Below are positions 6,115-13,872 of a DNA stretch of 27,024 bases, piece after piece. Location: the NCBI GenBank assembly GCA_011620505.1, contig WOZA01000163.1:1-27024 (forward strand). The letters are read 5' to 3'. Source of the stretch: Anaerolineaceae bacterium (lineage in GTDB: Bacteria; Chloroflexota; Anaerolineae; Anaerolineales; Anaerolineaceae). The notes beneath the pieces are model-generated. The model searched no databases and had not been told where the DNA came from. It was given only the letters and a program-made list of their open reading frames with translations. Position numbers and translations under genes: made by a program. How positions within the stretch are numbered: position 1 is the stretch's first letter; each line of letters begins with the position of its first letter.

Positions 6115-8430
6115 TTACACCCTGCTCAGCACAATCTTCCCATCCATCGCGTGCAAACGCACCCGCTCAAGCCCTTCGGATTTTTCCATCATTTCTGCGC
6201 CTTCACAGCGGTATCCGTGCAACGTCAACCCGGCATCGAACTGGTCCTGCGCTGCCTTTAGCGTGATGGTCAGGCCTTCGCGCACCACCTCGCGGATTTC
6301 TGCGCTGGCATAATCCAGGCGCACGTCCGCCGCAAGCTGCCAGCCCAGCGGTAGAATCGCTCCGCGGCGGGCAGGAAGGCGAACCGGACTGCCGCCAAAG
6401 AGCGGCTCGCCGGCAAACTTGATCACGCTGGCAATTGGGTCATCCTGATAGTTGCTGACGAACAGGAAGCTGCCGCGCTCGCCGACGCTCAGGCGCGTGT
6501 CGGCCCATTCGCTGGTTTCAAACAGTGCCTGGCAACCCATCTTCAGCGCCATCTGGTTGACAACGTCGCTGTCCTCGAGCGTGAAAGCGCCAAATGCCGC
6601 GCCAAATACCAGCGCCTTGCCTGAGCCCAGCGATTTGATGAAGCCCACCACGCGACCGTCGTCATGCGAGGCGATAACTTCATCAAAGCTGCCCGTGTAG
6701 GTCTGCATGAACGAAACCGGGATATCGCCATACTGGAAGGCATTGATCTCGTTATACGAAAAAGGCGCGTCATCCTCAATCTGGCGCAGGTCGAGTGCAT
6801 CCTTGAGGATTGTGCAGGGCTGACCCGTAAAATCCTGCTCGCACATGCGCCCGGCCAGCACCAGTTTGCCGCCGCCGGTCACATAATCCACCAGCTTTTG
6901 CTGCGTGGCGGCGTCGCACTGTTTCTCCATCATCACCCACAGCAGCGGGGTACGCTCCGGGTTCAGCGGCGCGCTGGCCAGTTCAAGCGCGTCAAACGGG
7001 CGGTGGCTGAGTGCCAACCCACGGGCCAGGAAATCAAACAACACGGTGTCACGCTGGTGAGTGATGATGTCGGTGTCCCTTTTGGTGGCTGTGTTGTACA
7101 CCTCGGTCTTGAAATAATCCAACAGGAACCCAATGGTGGTCACGGTTTTGGGCTGTGCCAGAACCAGGTCAACGCCGTAGGCGTTTAATGTGCTGGAAAG
7201 TTGCGGGTAGCGGAAGTAATGCCGACGCAGCGTGCCGTCCTTGTGCACTGGATGGCCCCAATCGTGCCGTTTGACCGGGCTGAGCACCGGGTCGTTTTCG
7301 CCGTCGCAGAACAGGTAATGGTTGATCGCCCGCAGGCCGTTGGAAATGCACAGCCGGCTATACAGGTCATTGAAAGACGACTGCGCGTTGCTGTGATCCT
7401 GGCAGCCGCCAGCCTGGAACTCAATAGAAAACAGCGGTTGATCGGGGTTTTGAACTGCCTTGATCATCTCGTTCACCAGCAGCAGTTGGTGATAGTTGCC
7501 TTCACCAATGCCCCCCGGGTACACGTCGATGGCGCTGATCATGTCGTCCATGCGAATCACGTCGATCAACTGTGAAATGCCAATCGGGAAGGTCTTGCCG
7601 CCGTTGGCAAAGCCGTGGATGTTGATCACCTCCGGCACATCCAGCCCATTGGCACGCGCTTCCTTGCGCAGGAATTCGGTATATTCGCGCAGGTAGACGC
7701 GATAGAAATCCTTGTAATCCTCAAGCCCCTGGGCTGCGCAGGGATGCGTGGGAATGCTGAGTGCGTCGCGCAGCGTATCAATCAGCGATCCTCCAGGGTA
7801 GCGTTCAAGAGCCGCATCGCCATAACGCGCCCGCACATAGGCCGCCATCCGCGCCAGCGTATCCGGGTTGACGTCCAGCATGTTGCGAACCCACTGGATC
7901 ATGCCCATTTCATTATCAAGCTGCACCATGATGATTTTGCCGCCGTGGGTGATTTGGCGCGGCGTCAGCACCTCAAACACCGCCCGGTACCAACGGGCCA
8001 CACAAGACAGGTAGTCAGGATGCTGGTAGCTGACAAAGTCATTGACGGGCTCACCGCGGTTGACAACCGCCACCTGCGGATAATGGTTGAGAACCCACGG
8101 GGGAATGCCCTCGTCGATCGTCTCAGCATTGATGTACGGCCCCGGCCGGGCGATAACCCACAGCCCCATCTCCGCCGCCAGATCCAAAAAGCCGGCCAGG
8201 TCGCGCATCGGGTGACTGTGCCCGTCCAGGTCTGTCACACCTTCTTCCACCTCGTGCCACAGCCAGGGAATGTAAGAAGCAACCGCATTAAATCCGGTCG
8301 ATTTCAACAAATCCAGGCGCTGGCGCCATTCTGCCCTGGGGGTGCGAAAATAATGAAATTCGCCCGACTGAATCAACACCGGTTGGCCATCCAGCCAGAA
8401 CTGGCCATTCTTTGCATAGAATTTGCTCAT
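6115..8430 (-). CDS. GH35-family glycosidase/transglycosylase
   Basis: 771-aa cytoplasmic protein (no signal peptide) with a GH35 (beta/alpha)8 barrel in the first ~380 residues. The N-terminus shows the family's ILIQSGEFHYFR-like strand (18-29: VLIQSGEFHYFR) and ARPGPYINAE (94-103). The likely acid/base is Glu174 in QLDNEMG, where most beta-galactosidases have Q-x-ENEYG. The likely nucleophile is Glu337 in FSIEFQAGG, where galactosidases usually have TEFW-x-GW. The C-terminal half holds a flavodoxin-like segment (LLWVMMEKQC, DYVTGGGKLVLAG) and beta-sandwich domains. A GH35 transferase from Ignavibacterium album acts on beta-1,2-gluco-oligosaccharides; the setting here suggests a similar role, but beta-galactosidase activity is not excluded. 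Last gene of the operon; ATG 8430 overlaps the previous stop (ATGA) and has CAGGAG upstream. Confidence 0.88.
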   Translation of the reverse strand: MSKFYAKNGQFWLDGQPVLIQSGEFHYFRTPRAEWRQRLDLLKSTGFNAVASYIPWLWHEVEEGVTDLDGHSHPMRDLAGFLDLAAEMGLWVIARPGPYINAETIDEGIPPWVLNHYPQVAVVNRGEPVNDFVSYQHPDYLSCVARWYRAVFEVLTPRQITHGGKIIMVQLDNEMGMIQWVRNMLDVNPDTLARMAAYVRARYGDAALERYPGGSLIDTLRDALSIPTHPCAAQGLEDYKDFYRVYLREYTEFLRKEARANGLDVPEVINIHGFANGGKTFPIGISQLIDVIRMDDMISAIDVYPGGIGEGNYHQLLLVNEMIKAVQNPDQPLFSIEFQAGGCQDHSNAQSSFNDLYSRLCISNGLRAINHYLFCDGENDPVLSPVKRHDWGHPVHKDGTLRRHYFRYPQLSSTLNAYGVDLVLAQPKTVTTIGFLLDYFKTEVYNTATKRDTDIITHQRDTVLFDFLARGLALSHRPFDALELASAPLNPERTPLLWVMMEKQCDAATQQKLVDYVTGGGKLVLAGRMCEQDFTGQPCTILKDALDLRQIEDDAPFSYNEINAFQYGDIPVSFMQTYTGSFDEVIASHDDGRVVGFIKSLGSGKALVFGAAFGAFTLEDSDVVNQMALKMGCQALFETSEWADTRLSVGERGSFLFVSNYQDDPIASVIKFAGEPLFGGSPVRLPARRGAILPLGWQLAADVRLDYASAEIREVVREGLTITLKAAQDQFDAGLTLHGYRCEGAEMMEKSEGLERVRLHAMDGKIVLSRV

Positions 8431-9671
8431 ACATTAAACTCCTGATTTTTTTTAGTAAATTGCAATATTGTCAACGATTTTTGAATCAGGTCGCTGTCGG
8501 TGTAGGTTTTCCAGACCATCCCACTCAGATAATTGTCGATCATGATCATTGAACAACCCTTGTCGATGCCGTACAGCGAGGTGCTGTACCACGCTGGATT
8601 CACGTCCAGGTTATAGGCATCGCAAAAGCCGAAGTTTCCCCAGGTGCGCGGCTGCTGGTGATAGAGATAATCGGTCAGCGCCAGCGTTTCTTCCGGGATG
8701 AAGGGCAGGCAGCCAAGCGCGGCATAAATGGAAATCGTACCGTCGTGCCAGGGCTCGCTCTTGCAGGGAGAGCTGCCGTAAACGCCATAACCGCGCGGGC
8801 AGTCACCCGCGCTGAGCCCCCAGCTGTTGGCATGATAGGTCTTGAACTTATCCGAGTTCTCGATGCAAAAACTGCGGTTGGCCAGCGCCGCCTGGCGGGT
8901 ATTTTCAAACCAGTCCACACCGTCCGGATCCAAGTAGCGGCCAAAATCCATCCAGGCTTCGCTGAACAGGTAGGCAAACAGGCTGCCACCGGGAATGAAG
9001 ATGACCGGTTTGCCCTGGTAGAAAACGGTGTCGCGCGAGAAGCCAGCGTATAACCGCCGAGCTGCTTCGGGTGCGACAAACGGCGCAGCCTGCAGGTACA
9101 TCATCTTCTGCTCGGCCGACATATCCCACTGCGAGATAAAGCCGGGCTCGCCTTCCACGTAGTCGCCGTGCCGGTCGGGGTTATAGGCCATGTGAAAGAG
9201 CATCCGACCATCGCGTTCAAACACCAACCAGTTCCAATCCACCCGCTCCAGCAATCGGCTCGCCAGGTCCTGGATTTCTGCATCCTGGAAGTAGGCTGCC
9301 GCGGTAATCACCCCGTTCAGGCAAATGGCTGTGTCGATGGTCGAATACTCACAGGCTCTGTAACGCAAACCAGTGTGAATATCGAGATAGTGGGCAAAAA
9401 AGCCGCGGTGGTGGCTGACACGCTCGTTTAACGTGCGTAGCGTCCCGCGCGTGATCTCAACTGCCTGCTGCTCTTGGAGGTAGCCGCGTGCATGCCCGAT
9501 CACCCAGGCAGTCAGCGCAAATCCGGTCGAGGCGATGGAAGCGAGCTGCGGATGCTTTGTCGAATCGACGGTCAAACCAAAGCCCGGGCTGCCCCTTTCG
9601 ATGTTGGTGTTATTTAGATAAAACTCGACCGACCCCCTCAACTCAGATTCGATAATTTCTGAAACACGCAT
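8427..9671 (-). CDS. Cytoplasmic GH144-like (glycoamylase-family) glucan hydrolase
   Basis: 414 aa from ATG 9671. An upstream GTG at 9677 would give 416 aa, but GGAGAG sits 5 nt before the ATG, which favours 9671. There is no signal peptide, so it is predicted intracellular. The (alpha/alpha)-barrel glycoamylase (PF10091) pattern is visible: FGLTVDS...ASIASTGFALTAW, CEYSTIDTA with acidic Glu108 and Asp113, WMDFGRYLD, NSWGLSAGD, FGFCDAYNLD and GIDKGCSMIMIDNY. GH144 members are endo- or exo-acting beta-1,2-glucanases. It is a paralogue of the lipoprotein encoded at 10690-12045. Inside the cell it would act on imported oligosaccharides, alongside GH94 and GH35. Specificity is inferred. Confidence 0.82.
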   Translation of the reverse strand: MRVSEIIESELRGSVEFYLNNTNIERGSPGFGLTVDSTKHPQLASIASTGFALTAWVIGHARGYLQEQQAVEITRGTLRTLNERVSHHRGFFAHYLDIHTGLRYRACEYSTIDTAICLNGVITAAAYFQDAEIQDLASRLLERVDWNWLVFERDGRMLFHMAYNPDRHGDYVEGEPGFISQWDMSAEQKMMYLQAAPFVAPEAARRLYAGFSRDTVFYQGKPVIFIPGGSLFAYLFSEAWMDFGRYLDPDGVDWFENTRQAALANRSFCIENSDKFKTYHANSWGLSAGDCPRGYGVYGSSPCKSEPWHDGTISIYAALGCLPFIPEETLALTDYLYHQQPRTWGNFGFCDAYNLDVNPAWYSTSLYGIDKGCSMIMIDNYLSGMVWKTYTDSDLIQKSLTILQFTKKNQEFNV

Positions 9672-9702
9672 ATACACTCTCCGCTTTTTCTGGTGTGATA
9701 TC

Positions 9703-10671
9703 TCAGTGTTTAACAGAAGACTCGCGCGGGATCAATTTAACAGGTACGCGGTATAGAGGAAAGGGCGTGTCATGATCGAGAAAGTCGATCAGCCAGGTCG
9801 CGGCCAGCGAGCCCCAGAGAAAACGCGGCGCGCCAATCGTCGTCAGGCTTGGGTGGGTAAATTTTGAAACCTGCACATCGTCAAATCCCACCACCGCAAT
9901 ATCCCGCGGCGCGATTAATTGATGATTTTCCATCGCCCGCAGAAACCCAAGCGCCATCTGATCGTTAGCGCAAAAGACCGCTTCGGGGATATTTTTGGAT
10001 TCAATAATCGTATTGGCAATTTCATAGCCTGATTCTTCGGTAAAATTGCCGTCAAAAACGGGAACGGACAGATCGTGCTGCTGGCTTTCTTCCAGAAAGG
10101 CTTTCATACGCTCGGCGTTGTCAAAAGAATCGCTGGCGCCGGCAATGTAAAAGATTTTTCGCAATCCCTGGTCATACAGGTGGTGAAACGCCTCCTTAAC
10201 GCCGGACTGGTTATCAAGCAGCAGGGGAAAAACATAATCTGCTTCCAGGCGGCGGTCCAGCACGACGATGGGGTAGCCCTTGGTGGCGAGCTTGAGGATG
10301 GTTTCGTTTTTTACCTTGACATCGAACACGATGGCGCCATCGACCTGGCGCTGCCCGAGGATATTGCGCTTCGACCGGCTCTCGGGGCAGACGATTAATT
10401 CGTAATCCGTCTTCAAGACGGCATCGTGAATGCCCTCCAGGATGTCTTCATAGAAGGAGCCACCAAAACGGGTGATAAAAACCCCAATGGTATTCGTCTT
10501 GCGATTTTTGAGGTTACGGGCAAACGCGTTGGCGTGATAATTCAGCTCATCGGCAGCCTGCAAAACGCGCTGGCGGGTGGCCTCGCTGATGGTGCCGACC
10601 CCGTTCAACGCGTAGGATGCCGAAGTGACGCTCACTTTTGCCCGATTGGCAACATCCTTGATCGTGATCAT
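9703..10671 (-). CDS. LacI-family transcriptional regulator
   Basis: 322-aa repressor. The N-terminal HTH (ITIKDVANRAKVSVTSASYALNG, 2-24) and hinge helix (NAFARNLKNRKTNTIGV, 48-64) contain the Leu that wedges into a central CpG of LacI-type operators. A periplasmic-binding-like effector domain follows (about 60-320: GVFITRFGGSFYEDILEGI, DGAIVFD, VVLDRR, PEAVFCANDQMALG, VVGFDDVQVSKFTHPSLTTI). The effector is likely a glucan-derived oligosaccharide. It sits inside the operon, 18 nt after the GH144-like lipoprotein gene, so it would control its own level. The perfect palindrome upstream of GH94 is the best candidate operator. The ribosome site (GGAG about 14 nt upstream) is poorly spaced, consistent with low expression. 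Confidence 0.93.
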   Translation of the reverse strand: MITIKDVANRAKVSVTSASYALNGVGTISEATRQRVLQAADELNYHANAFARNLKNRKTNTIGVFITRFGGSFYEDILEGIHDAVLKTDYELIVCPESRSKRNILGQRQVDGAIVFDVKVKNETILKLATKGYPIVVLDRRLEADYVFPLLLDNQSGVKEAFHHLYDQGLRKIFYIAGASDSFDNAERMKAFLEESQQHDLSVPVFDGNFTEESGYEIANTIIESKNIPEAVFCANDQMALGFLRAMENHQLIAPRDIAVVGFDDVQVSKFTHPSLTTIGAPRFLWGSLAATWLIDFLDHDTPFPLYRVPVKLIPRESSVKH

Positions 10672-10689
10672 TATTCCGAATTGCGACTC

Positions 10690-12045
10690 CTAGTTTCCGC
10701 TGATTTGCAGGCGTTCCAACCCCTGTAGCAGGTTCTTGTTTTCCATCGTGATCTTGTATACCATATCTTCCTGGTAATTTGCCAACATCAGCAGGCTGAT
10801 GCCTTTGTCGATGCCGATGACGTCGCTGGCAAACCAATCCCTGCTCAGGTTGAAGGCGTCCTTGAAACCGTATGGGCCTTTAAGATCCTCGAGCGAGTAG
10901 TAATACAGCATGGCCCGTTGCGCCGGCTCGGGGACGAAGATGATTGAACCGATCGCACCGGAGGGCGGAATCGTATCATCGATGAAATGTTGCTGGTTAT
11001 CAAACCCCGACGGCGGCGCGCCGTACCGGCCGTTGTAACCATCCGGCCCATCACAAGCGGTCAGACCCCAGGCGTTCGGCCCCAGCGTGGAGTATTCCTC
11101 GTCCATGTTGGTCGCAAAACTCACCTGAGCCAGAGAGGCTTCCACTGAGTTGTCAAACCAGTTCGTGTCCTTCTTGTCAGTGCGCCCACGGAAGTCAATC
11201 CAGGCGTGGCTGAACTGGTACGTGAACAGCGAGCCGAACCACGAATGGATGAAAGGCTGACCGTCGCCATATTTAGCATAGTGCCGCGTGAATGCATAGT
11301 AGGGCATCTGGTCGGTTGGGTGGGTGTCCGAGCCGGCCGCCAGCACGTAGAGCATCAACTGCTCAGCATAAAAATCCCAGTAGCCTTCAAAACCTTTCTC
11401 CGGGCGATAGGCCATGTAGAACATGTTCCGGTCGGGGTCGATGAACCACGGCCAGTTGACCGCGTCATAGATTTGTTGGGCCTTGGTTTGAACCTCGCCG
11501 CCGAAGTATTCGCCCGCCGAGAGCACGCCCATCAACAAAATCGCTGTGTCGATGCTGGAAATTTCGCTATTCCAGGCTCGCTTGCCGGTTTGCATGTCAA
11601 CGAAGTGGTAATAAAAACCCTCCTCACGCTCCATGCTAAGCAGTGTATCCAGTGTGCGCGTCACACGGTCGAGACCCTGCTCGTAGGTGATGTAGCCCTT
11701 TTCGATGCCGATCAGGTAGGCAGTCAGGCCGTAGCCGACCGAGGCTATGCTGGCGACACCTTCCGAGCCGGGGTAACGGTCGCGGATCAAGCCGTAGCCG
11801 GGGCTGTTTTCATCCGTGTTGGTGCGCTCCCAGAAGAAGTCGAACGAGCCTTTCATTTCCCACTCGATGACTTCGGCGATACTTGCTGCGGCTTCGGTTT
11901 CAGCCGGCACAGGTGCTGGCGTCGCCGTCGGGGCAGGCAGACTGGTGAGCGTCGGTTCAACCTTTACCTGGGTGGTCACCGCTGGAGCTGCGCATCCGGT
12001 CAGGAGCAGCAGCAGAATGAGAACAGCCGCAAGTCGCTTATTCAC
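10690..12045 (-). CDS. Secreted GH144-like lipoprotein, candidate endo-beta-1,2-glucanase
   Basis: 451-aa lipoprotein: signal peptide MNKRLAAVLILLLLLTGC with lipobox Cys18, a Pro/Thr/Ala-rich linker to about residue 50, then the glycoamylase-family (alpha/alpha) barrel. Landmarks are YGLIRDRYPG...ASIASVGYGLTAYLIG, NSEISSIDTA with Glu161 and Asp166, YMAYRPEKGFEGYWDFYAEQ, PNAWGLTACDGPDGYNGRYG, GPYGFKDAFNL (390-400) and GIDKGISLLMLANY (411-424). It resembles GH144 enzymes such as the Chitinophaga endo-beta-1,2-glucanase. Anchored on the cell surface, it would cut polymeric glucan before import. The start is GTG 12045, overlapping the previous permease gene by 8 nt. A different beta-glucan remains possible since PF10091 is broader than GH144. 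Confidence 0.85.
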   Translation of the reverse strand: MNKRLAAVLILLLLLTGCAAPAVTTQVKVEPTLTSLPAPTATPAPVPAETEAAASIAEVIEWEMKGSFDFFWERTNTDENSPGYGLIRDRYPGSEGVASIASVGYGLTAYLIGIEKGYITYEQGLDRVTRTLDTLLSMEREEGFYYHFVDMQTGKRAWNSEISSIDTAILLMGVLSAGEYFGGEVQTKAQQIYDAVNWPWFIDPDRNMFYMAYRPEKGFEGYWDFYAEQLMLYVLAAGSDTHPTDQMPYYAFTRHYAKYGDGQPFIHSWFGSLFTYQFSHAWIDFRGRTDKKDTNWFDNSVEASLAQVSFATNMDEEYSTLGPNAWGLTACDGPDGYNGRYGAPPSGFDNQQHFIDDTIPPSGAIGSIIFVPEPAQRAMLYYYSLEDLKGPYGFKDAFNLSRDWFASDVIGIDKGISLLMLANYQEDMVYKITMENKNLLQGLERLQISGN

Positions 12046-12985
12046 CGGTAATACCTGAGCGATCCACCGATTCGACGAACCATTTCTGTAGAAGGAAGTA
12101 CATTACCAGCAGCGGCAAAATGTTCAGGAAGGTGCCGGCCAGCTTGACTGCTTCGTTCAACCGGTCAAAGATGTTGACCATGCCTGGCGGATATAGATTC
12201 TCGTAAGCCTGCGTAAATTTGCCAAGCTGCATCGGCAGTGTTTGAATGCCGCCCTCCAGGAAGATGGACGTCAGGTACGTCTCGTTCCAGTACCACACGG
12301 TGGAAAAGATGATCGAGATAATGAAGGCCGGTGCCGCGGCGGGCAGGGCAACTTGAAAGAAGATTCTCAAATCCGATGCGCCGTCCAGGCGGGCTGCTTC
12401 CTCCAGCACCTTGGGAAAGGACAGGAAGGTTTGATAGAAGATCAGAATAAAGATCGCGCTGCGGTAGCCCTGGCCGAACAGGGCCGGCAATATCAACGAG
12501 AGAATGTTGCCGAGCAGCCCCAGGTTTTTGTACATCAGCATCTGGGGAATGACCGTGTTTTGCGCTGGGATGATGAAGGTCGCCAGGATCAGTGCAAAGA
12601 TGATGTTCTTGCCGGCGAACCTGTAGCGTGCCAACCCGTACCCCACCAGCGAACAGACCGCTGCCGTGATCAGCGAGGGTAGTACGCTGACCAGGATGGA
12701 AGAGACCAGCGTATTGGAATAGTCCAGCACGCGGAGAGCTTTTTCGTAATTGCCCAGGTATAGGGTTGTGGGTACCCACTGCACCATTGGATTCAACAAA
12801 TCCGTCGGACTTTTCATGCTGGTAACTAACATGAACAGCAGCGGATAGAGATATACAAAGCCGATGGCTATCAGCAGCGCATACAGCAGCACAGTGAAGA
12901 CCATGCCGTAATTGGTGCGGCTGCCGAGTAGAAAAGTTTTGATTTTTGTGAGATCAGGTTTTTTCACCCTTAGGTTACCTTCCAT
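12038..12985 (-). CDS. Sugar ABC transporter permease, MalG type (pair B)
   Basis: 315-aa inner-membrane permease of the CUT1 class, predicted six helices after a cytoplasmic N-terminus (first helix about GMVFTVLLYALLIAIGFVYLYPLLF). The cytoplasmic EAA loop is EEAARLDGASDLRIFFQVALP (about 196-216), which docks the ATPase. The ATG at 12985 overlaps the preceding permease stop by one base (TGATG), and the end overlaps the GH144-like lipoprotein start by 8 nt. It forms a heterodimer with the product of 12985-13872. No ATPase gene is present in the window, so a shared MsmX/MsiK-type ATPase is expected elsewhere. Confidence 0.95.
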   Translation of the reverse strand: MEGNLRVKKPDLTKIKTFLLGSRTNYGMVFTVLLYALLIAIGFVYLYPLLFMLVTSMKSPTDLLNPMVQWVPTTLYLGNYEKALRVLDYSNTLVSSILVSVLPSLITAAVCSLVGYGLARYRFAGKNIIFALILATFIIPAQNTVIPQMLMYKNLGLLGNILSLILPALFGQGYRSAIFILIFYQTFLSFPKVLEEAARLDGASDLRIFFQVALPAAAPAFIISIIFSTVWYWNETYLTSIFLEGGIQTLPMQLGKFTQAYENLYPPGMVNIFDRLNEAVKLAGTFLNILPLLVMYFLLQKWFVESVDRSGITGE

Positions 12986-13872
12986 CAGCGCCTCTTCTCT
13001 CTGCGTGGGGATAGGACCAGGAACATGACCGCCAGCAGCAACAGCAACACGAAGAAATACAGGAAAGACATTGCGCCTGCATACCCAATGCCGCCTTGCA
13101 CGGCATAAGTCTGGTTGTAAATGTATTTGATGACCTTGTTTTCAGAGAAATGCGACAGGGTGATAATTGTGTATGCCGCGTTGATGAGCGTTGTAGTCGA
13201 AAGCGAGGGCAGCGTGATCTTCCAGAATGATTCCCAGGCCGAGGCTCCATCGATCGATGCGGCTTCGTACAAGCTCTTATCAATCTTTTGCAGGCTGGAG
13301 AGATAAATGAGAATTTGGACGCCAGAGAACCACAGGATCTGGATGAACGACGTTAGCAGGTATTCCACCGGATTGCTCAGGTAACTGGGAAGCGTTGACA
13401 GGAATTCCGTGATGGCCCCCAGGTTGGCAACTCCCGGAACCGATGTGGCACCCTGGGCAGTCAATTCCTGGATGACCGGGCCGCTGGTGATGACCACCGG
13501 CAGGAAGAAGATGGTGCGGAAAAAGCCCTTGAACTTGAAATTCATATTCAGGAACAGGGCGATGACCAGCGAAAAGATGATCGCGATGGGAACTGAAACC
13601 AACGTTTCGATGACATATTCGATTAGCAGTCCCACAAAGGTCGGGTCGGTGACCAGGGCACGTGAGTAGTTGTCCCATTGCACCGGTCGCAGGTCGATGC
13701 CGGTGGCTGTGACCGTAACCTGGTTCACGCTGAATAAGAATGTCTGCACCAGCGGAACCATGGTGAAGACAACAAACCCGATGATCCACAGGAAGACGAA
13801 TCCGTACCCGTATAGATTCTCACGCGTGCGTAATCCAATTCCCTTGAAGTGGAAGAGCTTGCGTTTGGTCAT
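12985..13872 (-). CDS. Sugar ABC transporter permease, MalF type (pair B)
   Basis: 295-aa CUT1 permease with about six membrane helices (YGFVFLWIIGFVVFTMVPLVQTFLFSV as the first). The EAA-type loop is YEAASIDGASAWESFWKITLP (about 221-241). ATG 13872 overlaps the DUF5696-type gene stop (ATGA). Unlike pair A it does not directly follow a solute-binding protein gene; instead the Yip1-type and DUF5696-type genes precede it, which makes those two candidates for functional partners of this importer. Confidence 0.94.
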   Translation of the reverse strand: MTKRKLFHFKGIGLRTRENLYGYGFVFLWIIGFVVFTMVPLVQTFLFSVNQVTVTATGIDLRPVQWDNYSRALVTDPTFVGLLIEYVIETLVSVPIAIIFSLVIALFLNMNFKFKGFFRTIFFLPVVITSGPVIQELTAQGATSVPGVANLGAITEFLSTLPSYLSNPVEYLLTSFIQILWFSGVQILIYLSSLQKIDKSLYEAASIDGASAWESFWKITLPSLSTTTLINAAYTIITLSHFSENKVIKYIYNQTYAVQGGIGYAGAMSFLYFFVLLLLLAVMFLVLSPRREKRR

